Below are positions 16,875 through 24,211 of a stretch of DNA of 25,266 nucleotides, one piece after another (positions within the stretch are counted from its first letter, which is position 1; every line of letters begins with the position of its first letter). The notes below the pieces were generated by a model. The model did no database searches and was not told where the DNA came from. It saw only the letters and a list, made by a program, of their open reading frames with translations. A program made the translations under genes and the position numbers. This stretch comes from Chloroflexota bacterium (GTDB taxonomy: Bacteria; Chloroflexota; UBA4733), in NCBI GenBank assembly GCA_025449435.1, contig JANWJO010000157.1:1-25266 (forward strand), written 5' to 3'.

Positions 16875-17171
16875 ATGGTACGCATAGTCGAAGCGCCGCC
16901 GTTCTCGCTCGATTGGCGTAGCTACATACGATTGACGGGCACTGCCGGGCTCGGCCCTGCGCTAACCCAGTTAGGCACATTGTCGGCATTAGCCCAGAGC
17001 GACGAAACGGTTGCCGGCATCATCAACATCGCCGCCACCGCTAAGGCGCTGGCCGTGCCGTTGGGGGGAGCGGTAATTGCAGGCGCCGCCAAGTATGACG
17101 GCGGCAAAGGCCTGCCCAGCTTTCTGGTCGCGTGGGCCAAGGGAATCCAGGCTGAGGAGCAGGCGCACTAA
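16875..17171 (+). CDS. small hypothetical protein
   Basis: A 98-residue protein of unknown function. It has a hydrophilic N-terminus, a helix-rich centre (LTQLGTLSALAQSDETVAG) and a Gly/Ala-rich hydrophobic stretch AVPLGGAVIAGAAKYDGG, with a small-residue content that could be a weak membrane segment or a soluble helical core. The frame runs back to 16824, but the ATG at 16875 has GGAAGGA nine bases upstream and is preferred. After the TAA at 17169 the same frame stays open and coding-like for 26 codons to a TAG at 17250, so the gene may be a truncated form of a longer one. I could not recognise the family. Confidence 0.45.
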   Translation: MVRIVEAPPFSLDWRSYIRLTGTAGLGPALTQLGTLSALAQSDETVAGIINIAATAKALAVPLGGAVIAGAAKYDGGKGLPSFLVAWAKGIQAEEQAH

Positions 17172-17443
17172 CTGTATCTCACCACCACGTTCACCGTGCC
17201 GGCAAACCTGGCCGCCATCGGGCTGCGCAACCGACGAGTTGCCAAACAGTAGCTTCAAGCGCGCTGGGGCTGCAATCGCGGCCCCACTGGGCTCACACAA
17301 CCTGACCGGGGCGATGTGCGTACGTTCTCACCCCGGTTGCCGGAGACGTGGCCAGGACCCAATCAACATCGCGATAACCAATGTCTGCGGTCATCTTGTG
17401 CGATCAAACAATGAGCAATGCGAAGGCAGCAGCGTCCAGATGT

Positions 17444-17496
17444 AGTAGCTATGTTGAATGACCTTACGTGAGTTAAGCCGTGAAGTAGCTATGTTG
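17444..17496 (+). repeat. 13-base direct repeat ahead of small gene
   Basis: AGTAGCTATGTTG occurs exactly at 17444-17456 and again at 17484-17496, a period of 40 bases, close to four helical turns. Both copies lie upstream of the promoter of the gene at 17608 and could be operator sites for one regulator. Confidence 0.6.
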
Positions 17497-17527
17497 GTAC
17501 CGTCACTCTCAGGCCACGTGATTATGC

Positions 17528-17536
17528 TGGTATACT
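17528..17536 (+). promoter_or_regulatory. extended -10 promoter for the 17608 gene
   Basis: TGGTATACT at 17528-17536 is an extended -10 element (TGn plus TATACT) 72 bases before the ATG at 17608. No good -35 is seen at the normal distance, which extended -10 promoters do not need. The two 13-base repeats lie just upstream. Confidence 0.5.
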
Positions 17537-17607
17537 CGTGCCTTGGGGAGCAATAGTGGTGCTTCCTTTGCATGTTTCGCGTGTTTATTTAAGTTTGGAA
17601 GGTAATC

Positions 17608-17838
17608 ATGGATCAGCTGATCAATCAAGTAGCTAGCCAGGCAGGGATTTCCACAGATCAGGCGCAAACTGCTATCAACGTGGTGATGACCTATATCAAG
17701 CAGCAGTTGCCCGCCCCGCTTGCGAGTCAGGTGGACGGGATGCTCCAAGGTGGGTCAACCACCAACGTGAGCAATCTCGGTGGGCTAGCCGATGAGGCTT
17801 CCAAGCTTGGCTTCGGTGGCTTCGGCGGCAACCGCTAG
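17608..17838 (+). CDS. small helical protein of the LPAP-type family
   Basis: A 76-residue protein. The N-terminal helices MDQLINQVASQAGISTDQAQTAINVVMTYIKQQLP are followed by the motif LPAPLASQVDGMLQGG, then a Gly-rich tail ending GFGGFGGNR. This fits a widely distributed small bacterial family (two or three helices followed by LPAP and a Gly-rich end) of unknown function, related in style to DUF937/DUF2267 helical bundles. The ATG at 17608 follows GGAAGG six bases upstream. It has its own promoter and a hairpin after its stop, so it is a monocistronic unit. Its AT-richer leader differs from the flanking genes. Confidence 0.75.
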   Translation: MDQLINQVASQAGISTDQAQTAINVVMTYIKQQLPAPLASQVDGMLQGGSTTNVSNLGGLADEASKLGFGGFGGNR

Positions 17839-17851
17839 CACGTTCCTGCCC

Positions 17852-17880
17852 GATCACCAGGGTGTAGTCCCCTGGTGATC
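17852..17880 (+). terminator. terminator-like hairpin
   Basis: GATCACCAGGG and CCCTGGTGATC form a perfect 11-base-pair stem with a seven-base loop, starting 13 bases after the stop of the small helical gene. The flank is CTCTCT rather than a run of T, so it is either an imperfect intrinsic terminator or an mRNA-end structure. Confidence 0.55.
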
Positions 17881-18006
17881 CTCTCTGGCGAATTTCTTCA
17901 GGTCATGGGCTAGCGCTGGCGCACGCGACCTCTTGACACTACCATTGTCACCGGCGGCCAATAGGCACGTTGGACGCCAGTGGAGCAGGTCAGGAGAGAC
18001 GAGAGC

Positions 18007-19122
18007 ATGGCACAGACATTTCGGGTTGGCGTCATCGGGTTCGCCCATATGCACATCAACGAGCTTATTCGCTCGTTCAATGATCTGCCCAACGTGCAGT
18101 GGGTGGCTTGCGCCGATACTGTTCCGGCCACACCTGAACTCGTTAAGGCGCGCTTCACCCGCGCCTGGAACGTCGATCACGCGCACAATGACATCGGCAT
18201 CCCCAAGGTGTACGACGACTACCGCGAGATGCTCGACAAAGAGCGCTTCGACATCGTGCTGTTCTGCCCGGAAAATGCCCGCCACGGCGAAGTTGCCACG
18301 GCCATTGCTGGCCATGGCGCCCATATGGTGACCGAGAAGCCGATGGCCGCGTCGCTGGCCGAAGCCCAGCGCATGGCGGATGCTGCCAAGGCTGCCAAGG
18401 TGGAACTCATGATTAACTGGCCCATCACCTGGGATTCCGGTGTGCGCAAGGCCAAGGAGTTGGTTGATGCAGGTGCTATCGGCCGGCTGTGGGAAGTCAA
18501 GTGGCGCGCCGGGTCCATGGGGCCGCTCTCGCACGGGTCCACCCACCCTGGCGTGGACGGTCGAGCAGTGCCCATGACCAATGAGCAAAAGGGCGCCACT
18601 TGGTGGCACCAGAAGGCTACCGGTGGCGGAGCGTTGCTGGACTATTGCTGTTACGGGGCGTGTTTGTCGCGCTGGTACAACAACGCGCAGGCCAGCAGCG
18701 TGTCGGCGGTGGCTGAAAACCTTAACTCGCCTTATGGCGACGCCAATGACAACGCTATCCTTACGGTCAAGTTTCCCGGCTCAGTGGCCATCCTCGAAGC
18801 CACCTGGACCACTGTCGACCACCTCGTTCCCAATGGGCCAATCCTCTACGGCACTACCGGGTCAATGATCGTGGAGCGGCAGGGCGACGTGCGCGGCGTA
18901 CGCATCGTGCAAGAAAAGGGCGAGCCCGCTCGCGTGATTCCGGGTGACCCACTGCCTGCTGGTCGAGAGACACTTGGGCGCGAATTCATCCATCACCTCA
19001 CCACCGGTGAACCGTTGCATGAAACATTACAGGTGGGGTTCAACCTGGAGGCTATGGCCATCCTGGATGCCGGCATTAACTCAGCAGCGAGCGGGCGACG
19101 TGAGGCAGTTCACCAGTTCTAG
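18007..19122 (+). CDS. Gfo/Idh/MocA-family NAD(P)-dependent oxidoreductase
   Basis: A 371-residue sugar/polyol dehydrogenase-type oxidoreductase. The dinucleotide-binding strand and turn GVIGFAHMH is at 8-16, and EKPMA at 110-114 includes the catalytic Lys111. The C-terminal substrate domain has TGGGALLDYCCYGACL at about 205-220. The usual His/Asp pair of this motif (DxGxHxxD) is replaced by Tyr216 and Cys219, as in GFOR-like subgroups, so chemistry may differ. The frame extends to 17980 with GTG, but the ATG at 18007 has AGGAGA upstream and a normal N-terminus. It is separated by 73 bases from the following membrane protein gene. The sugar substrate is unknown. Confidence 0.88.
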   Translation: MAQTFRVGVIGFAHMHINELIRSFNDLPNVQWVACADTVPATPELVKARFTRAWNVDHAHNDIGIPKVYDDYREMLDKERFDIVLFCPENARHGEVATAIAGHGAHMVTEKPMAASLAEAQRMADAAKAAKVELMINWPITWDSGVRKAKELVDAGAIGRLWEVKWRAGSMGPLSHGSTHPGVDGRAVPMTNEQKGATWWHQKATGGGALLDYCCYGACLSRWYNNAQASSVSAVAENLNSPYGDANDNAILTVKFPGSVAILEATWTTVDHLVPNGPILYGTTGSMIVERQGDVRGVRIVQEKGEPARVIPGDPLPAGRETLGREFIHHLTTGEPLHETLQVGFNLEAMAILDAGINSAASGRREAVHQF

Positions 19123-19195
19123 CCGGATTGACCACCAGCTCCTATTCCAGGTGAGTTGGTCATCGCGTTCGCCTAGGTATAGGGAGGTCCGTCGC

Positions 19196-20719
19196 ATGGC
19201 GCGCCCAAGCGTGGCCACGGGAATTGCCCTGTGTCTCACCGCGATGTCCTTTGGCAATGTCGAGGCGCACGGGTTCGCAGGCCAGCCCTATGTGTTGCCA
19301 GCGCCGCTCGGGTTGTATCTGCTGGCCGGTGGCCTGGTGGTGCTCCTGTCATTCGCGTTGATCGTGACATTTTCCAGCAACCGGCAAGCCAGTGACTCCA
19401 CCTATGGCCGGTTGGTGCTTCCCTGGCTAGGCTTGCCGCCAGTGGTAGCAACGGCGAGGGTTGTCGGGGGGGTGCTGGGAGTACTGGCATTGCTGGTGAC
19501 CTTCGCCGTTGGCTGGTTCGGTCCTCAAGACCCACCGACCGCCAACCTTGCCGAGTACATCGTGTGGATCTACTGTTGGGCACTGCTGGTCATCGTTGGT
19601 GGACTTCTGGGCAATGTATGGTCGCTGGTCAATCCTTGGGCAGCGCTGTATGACATCGGGCAACGGCTATCAGGCCGGAATACACCCTGGCCAGCAGTGC
19701 GCCTACTCTCGACAAACACGGGGTGGTGGCCGGCCGTTGCCGGATATTTTATGTTCGCTTGGTTTGAATTGGCATCGGGAGTCTCTAACCACCCGGCAAT
19801 TGTCGCCTGGCTCGCCGCTGGGTATTCGCTGTTCACCCTTGTGATGATGCGGCTATTCGGGCGCAACGCCTGGTTGCGCCACGGTGAGTTCTTTACAGTG
19901 CTCTTCAACCTCATCGGCAGGCACGCGCCGGTGGAAGTGCGCACGCAGCGCGACGTGTGCGCGACCTGTACATCTGGGTGTGCCGAGACAGAGGGTAGTC
20001 CGTGCATTAACTGCGCCGAATGCTTCAGCGCGTCGGCCCATCGCGAGGTGAGCCTGCGCCTGTGGGCGGTCGGCTTGCTCGCCCAGCCGCTGGCAGGGGG
20101 ATGGGACCGCGTGGCGTTCATCATCCTGACGCTGAGTACGCTGGCCTTCGATGGCATTCTGGCCACCGGAGCATTTAACGGTATCCTCGGCGCCACCTTT
20201 CCCGACGATGAAGCTGGCCAGGCGTTGATTCGCACCATAGGGTTGGTCGTCCTCACCGCGATATTCTTCGGCGCGTTTCTCTTCGTGGTGTCAGTCATGC
20301 AGTCGCTGGGCGAACGCGGCTTTACACTCAAAGACCTCAGTACCAAGTTCGCGCTCACGCTGGTTCCCATTGCGTTGGTGTACAACCTGGCGCACAACTA
20401 CGTGTACGTGTTTCTTGTGGGTCAAGGCGGCTTCGCGCTGATCTCCGATCCGTTCGGCAAAGGGTGGAACGTGTTCGGCACGCGCGGATATCAAGTATCC
20501 CAAGCGCTCACCGGCGCACAAACCGTGTGGTATGCCCAGTTGATCCTCATCGTGGCAGGGCATATCGTGGCTGTCCTACTCGGTCACCGCCGAGCGGCAA
20601 GCGTGTATCGCAGCGGGGCGGCACGCCTCGTGACGCAATATCCCTTGCTGCTCTTGATGGTCGTCTATACCGTAACTAGCTTGTGGATCCTGGCCCAACC
20701 GATCACGGCCGAAGCGTAG
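19196..20719 (+). CDS. polytopic membrane protein with Cys cluster (fenitrothion-hydrolase-like)
   Basis: A 507-residue membrane protein with about ten hydrophobic segments. It begins with a signal-like sequence ending VEA, predicted to be cleaved before His25, so the mature protein would start HGF. A loop at 255-276 has six cysteines (Cys255, 258, 262, 270, 273, 276) in the pattern CxxCx3Cx7CxxCxxC. Later landmarks are AFDGI at about 317-321, NLAHNYVYVF with His400, and SDPFGKGW at 417-424. By sequence style it resembles membrane proteins that databases label fenitrothion hydrolase, but I do not rely on that activity. ATG at 19196 follows AGGGAGG. It is the first gene of a coupled operon. 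Confidence 0.8.
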   Translation: MARPSVATGIALCLTAMSFGNVEAHGFAGQPYVLPAPLGLYLLAGGLVVLLSFALIVTFSSNRQASDSTYGRLVLPWLGLPPVVATARVVGGVLGVLALLVTFAVGWFGPQDPPTANLAEYIVWIYCWALLVIVGGLLGNVWSLVNPWAALYDIGQRLSGRNTPWPAVRLLSTNTGWWPAVAGYFMFAWFELASGVSNHPAIVAWLAAGYSLFTLVMMRLFGRNAWLRHGEFFTVLFNLIGRHAPVEVRTQRDVCATCTSGCAETEGSPCINCAECFSASAHREVSLRLWAVGLLAQPLAGGWDRVAFIILTLSTLAFDGILATGAFNGILGATFPDDEAGQALIRTIGLVVLTAIFFGAFLFVVSVMQSLGERGFTLKDLSTKFALTLVPIALVYNLAHNYVYVFLVGQGGFALISDPFGKGWNVFGTRGYQVSQALTGAQTVWYAQLILIVAGHIVAVLLGHRRAASVYRSGAARLVTQYPLLLLMVVYTVTSLWILAQPITAEA

Positions 20720-21990
20720 TGGCTCCAGTGCGGCGCCTCGTTGAGCTTGCCCTGCTGGCCGCCAGCATGGCCGCCTTGCTGGCAATGTCGCCTCGAGTAA
20801 CCGCGCCTGAGTTGGGCATCGCCCCCTTTCGCATCGGTGCCGTGTATCCCCTCACGGGGCCCCAGGGCACCGGCGGTCAGGAAGAACTGGCGGGCGTGCA
20901 GGCGGCGGTGACGCTCATCAACGCGAGCGGTGGCGTGCGTGGCCGGCCAGTACAGCTCGACGTGCACGATGCGCCCGACGCTGCAGCGGGCGTCGCCGCC
21001 GTTGATGCGCTGGCTTCCGCTGGAATCACAGCCATCGTGGGCTCGTACAGCAGTGTGATCTCTGTGGCCGCCAGCGCGGAGGCAAACAAGCGCGGCGTTA
21101 TTTGGTGGGAAACTGGCGCGGTTGCCGATGACGTGACGTCGCGCAAGCTGCCTAACGTCTTCCGGACCGTCGCCACTGGCAGCAGCCTGGGGCGCATGTC
21201 GGCCCGCTTCACCGATGAGGTGCTCCTCCCGCACTGGAAGATGGCTCCCGCCAGCGCGCGTATCGACATCGTGTACGAGAATGATGTGTACGGGCAGTCG
21301 GTTGCGGCGGGTGCGCAAGCGGAAGCGCTGGCCCGCGGCCTGCACGTGACCAAGAGCATCGCCTACGACCCCGCGGCGTTCAGCCCTGCCAATATCGCCG
21401 CCACCCTCAAGCGTGACAACGCCGACGTGTTGTGGGACGCAAGCTACCTCAACGACGGCATCGCCATCTGGCGAGCCGTGGTCGCTGCGAACCTCCACCT
21501 CAAAGGAGCCATCGGCACCAGCTCGGCGTTCTGCTTGCCCGACTTTGGTCAGCAGCTTGGGCCCCTAGCAGATGGCCTTTTCGCCTCTGACAAGCCGGAC
21601 GCGACGATTTCCCCCGATTCGCTGTTGCCGGATGCCGCCGCGCTGCTCGCCAGGGCGCAACAGACCTATCAGGCGCAACAAGGTACTGCAATGGGCATCT
21701 CAGGGCTAGCTGGTTTCGTGGGGGCCTGGGCCCTGTTGCACGATGTATTGCCGTCGAGTGCCACGGGCGAGCCGGCAGCCATTCGCGCTGCTGCGTTGCA
21801 CGTCAACCTGCCCTATGGTAGCGAAATTAACGGCGCGGGCCTCCAGTTTGCGCCACCGGGGTCAGCCGATACCGGCCAGAACACGCGAGCGGCGAGCGTG
21901 GTGTGGCAGTGGCAGTCTGGACAGGAAACCATCGTCTACCCTGCGCCCTACGTTCAGGGACCACCTCGCGTTCAGACCGTTCCGGCATGA
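20719..21990 (+). CDS. branched-chain-amino-acid-type substrate-binding protein
   Basis: A 423-residue exported binding protein of the type-I periplasmic-binding fold (LivJ/amide-binding class). It has IGAVYPLTGPQGTGGQEELAGVQAAV at the start, the interdomain pattern IVGSYSSVISVAASAEANKRGV, and YENDVYGQSVAAGAQAEA. A hydrophobic segment at about residues 8-23 is a signal or anchor. There is no lipobox cysteine, so it is not a classical lipoprotein. It starts at GTG 20719, sharing its G with the preceding TAG, and its TGA overlaps the next ATG. No ABC permease or ATPase lies nearby, so it may act as a ligand sensor for the adjoining membrane protein. The ligand is unknown. Confidence 0.88.
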   Translation: MAPVRRLVELALLAASMAALLAMSPRVTAPELGIAPFRIGAVYPLTGPQGTGGQEELAGVQAAVTLINASGGVRGRPVQLDVHDAPDAAAGVAAVDALASAGITAIVGSYSSVISVAASAEANKRGVIWWETGAVADDVTSRKLPNVFRTVATGSSLGRMSARFTDEVLLPHWKMAPASARIDIVYENDVYGQSVAAGAQAEALARGLHVTKSIAYDPAAFSPANIAATLKRDNADVLWDASYLNDGIAIWRAVVAANLHLKGAIGTSSAFCLPDFGQQLGPLADGLFASDKPDATISPDSLLPDAAALLARAQQTYQAQQGTAMGISGLAGFVGAWALLHDVLPSSATGEPAAIRAAALHVNLPYGSEINGAGLQFAPPGSADTGQNTRAASVVWQWQSGQETIVYPAPYVQGPPRVQTVPA

Positions 21991-22730
21991 GTCGGGCCAG
22001 TCCGTTGACGCCGTGGTGCCTATTGGTGGCGGCATTGGCTGGTTACCTCGTCCTTGCTGTTTCGCACCAGGTCGTTGTGTGGGATGGTTTGGCGCCTTCT
22101 CCCTACCGCTACGTGCAACCGCCGCCCGGCTACATCAATGCCGCACCGCCCAGTGCTGCCAAGGGGACCGTGACCTTTTCTGGTGGCAAGTCGAGTACTG
22201 CCCAGGTGTTTACGGACGACCTGCAAGCGCAGCTGCTTATTAGCGAAGGCGCCTTTCCACCTGACGCTGCGAGCGACCCGATAAACATCACCATCGACCC
22301 ACTAGCGCCATCTGGACTTGGCCAGCTCACGCCATTCGGCAATGCCTACGCCGTCAAGGCCATCTACAGCAATGGCACCGCCGTGCCAGGTCCCTGGAAG
22401 GCTCAAGCCACTCTGTATTTGCGCTATCCGGCTCAAGGGTTGCCCGACGACATGTTCCGCCTTGATGCGTCAGGTCCGGTGGCGCTCAAAGCCACGGTTG
22501 ACCTACCGACGCTGACCGTAAAAGTGGATATCACCGAGGCGGGCACCTATGTCCCAGCTGGCAGCAAGCCGGCCGCACCACCTGTCACGACGGTGAAGCC
22601 GGCGGGTGGTTCGATAACGCCAGCCGTGCTCGTGCTGGGCGCAGGAGGGCTGTTGCTCGTCGTGGCCGGCATCGTGATTATTGCTCGTGGCCGGCTGCGA
22701 CGAGAGAGTGATGACGAACCCGCCAAGTAG
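21987..22730 (+). CDS. surface protein with membrane segments at both ends
   Basis: A 247-residue protein. An N-terminal hydrophobic segment (WCLLVAALAGYLVLAVSHQ) starts after a few residues, an outer beta-rich domain follows (about residues 30-190, with GTVTFSGGKSST and ATLYLRYPAQGLP), and a proline-rich linker leads to a C-terminal helix PAVLVLGAGGLLLVVAGIVI before a basic, charged tail RGRLRRESDDE. So it is anchored with the C-terminus in the cytoplasm. The start ATG overlaps the upstream TGA (ATGA) and the 3' end overlaps the protease start by 20 bases. It has no enzyme motif. A partner or stabiliser for the binding protein is the simplest reading. Confidence 0.7.
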   Translation: MSRASPLTPWCLLVAALAGYLVLAVSHQVVVWDGLAPSPYRYVQPPPGYINAAPPSAAKGTVTFSGGKSSTAQVFTDDLQAQLLISEGAFPPDAASDPINITIDPLAPSGLGQLTPFGNAYAVKAIYSNGTAVPGPWKAQATLYLRYPAQGLPDDMFRLDASGPVALKATVDLPTLTVKVDITEAGTYVPAGSKPAAPPVTTVKPAGGSITPAVLVLGAGGLLLVVAGIVIIARGRLRRESDDEPAK

Positions 22731-23322
22731 CCGGCAATCGTCCGTTTGGATCGACGCGGCTACTCCCATAGTCGTCACCCTAGGCGTCATCTGGATAGCC
22801 GTCGTCCGCGACCGACTCGCCCAGACGTTCCCGACTGACGCGGGCCCGATCACCATCACTGGCTACGGCACACTCCTAGCTCTTACGGCGCTGATCGCTC
22901 ACACCACGCGATGGCAAGCATTCGGCCACATGAACTGGGGTTTGGCGCTTCCGATACACATCGCCGCCGGAGTCGTGGCCGGCGTGGTCATTGCCGCCCC
23001 CGCACTACGGGTTGGTGCCTTGCTTGCCGCTGGGCTACTGCACCTTCCGGCGAGTCTTGCGGTAGCAAGTATCGAGGAAGCAACGTTTCGGGGTGCACTG
23101 TTTGCGCTCTGGGAGCAACGCTTTGGCAAGGGGGCAGCCGTCGTGGTCACGAGCGTTGCCTTTGCTCTGGCACACGCTGCCCACTATCCGCCAGTGGTGC
23201 TCATCTTGGGCCTGCTACTAGGGGTTGCTTTCGCCACCTGGCGTGCATTACGCAACGACCTGGTGGCGCCAATTGTCGCTCACACCATCGCCGACACACT
23301 TGGGCTGGCCGCGCTGGGGTAA
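22711..23322 (+). CDS. CPBP (CAAX/Abi-type) intramembrane metalloprotease
   Basis: A 203-residue intramembrane protease of the CPBP family (the group with Rce1 and bacteriocin-immunity Abi proteins). The three family motifs are clear: EEATFR at 122-127 (Glu122, Glu123, Arg127), FALAHAAH with His155, and HTIAD with His191 and an Asp in place of the usual Asn. Several hydrophobic helices surround these sites. The ATG at 22711 lies within the end of the preceding gene, consistent with translational coupling, though the ribosome site GAGAGAG is modest. Its position at the end of a surface-protein operon suggests it may process a partner protein in the membrane. The substrate is unknown. Confidence 0.85.
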   Translation: MTNPPSSRQSSVWIDAATPIVVTLGVIWIAVVRDRLAQTFPTDAGPITITGYGTLLALTALIAHTTRWQAFGHMNWGLALPIHIAAGVVAGVVIAAPALRVGALLAAGLLHLPASLAVASIEEATFRGALFALWEQRFGKGAAVVVTSVAFALAHAAHYPPVVLILGLLLGVAFATWRALRNDLVAPIVAHTIADTLGLAALG

Positions 23323-23392
23323 GTCGACTGCCGCTCGCTCACTACAATGACGTGGTTGCGTTTCGACGAGACTTGTGAAGGGAGCGAAGCTC

Positions 23393-24211
23393 GTGGCCAG
23401 CGCGTACCCAATTCTCCTCACCTTTGATCTGGACGCGGAATCCGCCCTCCTCGCCCAAGATCCGGACAACGCGCACCGGCCGGTGACGCTGTCGCGTGGA
23501 CAGTACGGGCCATTGCGCGCTGTGCCCCGGCTCCTCACCATGCTTCGCGCGGAGCACATTCCAGCCACTTTCTTCGTGCCCGGATGGGTGGTCGAGCACT
23601 ACCCGCAAGCTATCGAGGCCATCTTGAAGGATGGTCACGAGCTCGCCCACCACGGTTACCATCACATCCCACCTGCACAGCAAACCCCCGACGAAGAGGA
23701 AGCGGCGCTTGTGGCTGGTCGTGAGGCGATCCGCAAGGCCGCGGGCCAGCCGCCCGTGGGTTATCGATCGCCCTCGTGGGAGTTCAGCGCTGTGACGCTC
23801 GGCCTGCTACAGCGCTACGGCTTCCACTACTCTAGCAACTTCATGGATGACGACCGGCCGTACATCCATCAGCGCGACGGTCGCGCCACTGGGCTGGTCG
23901 AGCTGCCCATACAATGGTTGCTCGACGACTATCCGTTCTTTGGCGTGACGCCACAGCGAGGCATGTTCGGTACCGCATCACCGGAGAGCGTCTACGGCAT
24001 CTGGTCCGCTGAGCTGGCCGGACTCTTCCGGGAGGAAGACACCTGCTTCGTGCTCACCATGCACCCGCAACTCATCGGCCGACCATCGCGCACGCTGATG
24101 CTGCAGCGCCTCATCGCCTTCGCCCGTGGGCTCGGGTCTGTGGAATTCCTGCGCTGCCGGGACCTCTCTGACCGGGTGGCGCAAGGGGCCGCGTTCGGCG
24201 GCAACCGTTAG
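23393..24211 (+). CDS. polysaccharide deacetylase
   Basis: A 272-residue deacetylase of the NodB-homology/CE4 family. The metal and catalytic motifs are TFDLD (Asp12, Asp14), HELAHHGYHH (His86, His90), and GYRSPSW with Arg125. MHPQLIGR near the C-terminus supplies the last catalytic His. No signal peptide is seen, so it may be a cytoplasmic member, such as the HP0310/PuuE-like group, which is relevant because secreted chitin or peptidoglycan deacetylases usually have one. GTG at 23393 follows AAGGGAG eight bases upstream and is preferred over GTG 23375. It converges on the pyrophosphatase gene with overlapping stop codons. Confidence 0.88.
   Translation: MASAYPILLTFDLDAESALLAQDPDNAHRPVTLSRGQYGPLRAVPRLLTMLRAEHIPATFFVPGWVVEHYPQAIEAILKDGHELAHHGYHHIPPAQQTPDEEEAALVAGREAIRKAAGQPPVGYRSPSWEFSAVTLGLLQRYGFHYSSNFMDDDRPYIHQRDGRATGLVELPIQWLLDDYPFFGVTPQRGMFGTASPESVYGIWSAELAGLFREEDTCFVLTMHPQLIGRPSRTLMLQRLIAFARGLGSVEFLRCRDLSDRVAQGAAFGGNR

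Larger units (their letters stand above)
17172..17607. other. intergenic stretch with repeats and a promoter
   Basis: About 435 bases between two small genes. The first 80 continue the frame of the preceding gene beyond its stop codon. The middle (about 17253-17440) shows no gene I can support. The last part holds a direct repeat and an extended -10 promoter for the next gene. Confidence 0.5.

Noticed and set aside
18944..19195. N-terminal extension of the Cys-cluster membrane protein
   Set aside because: It overlaps the oxidoreductase gene in another frame; the ATG at 19196 has a ribosome site and is followed by a signal-like segment.
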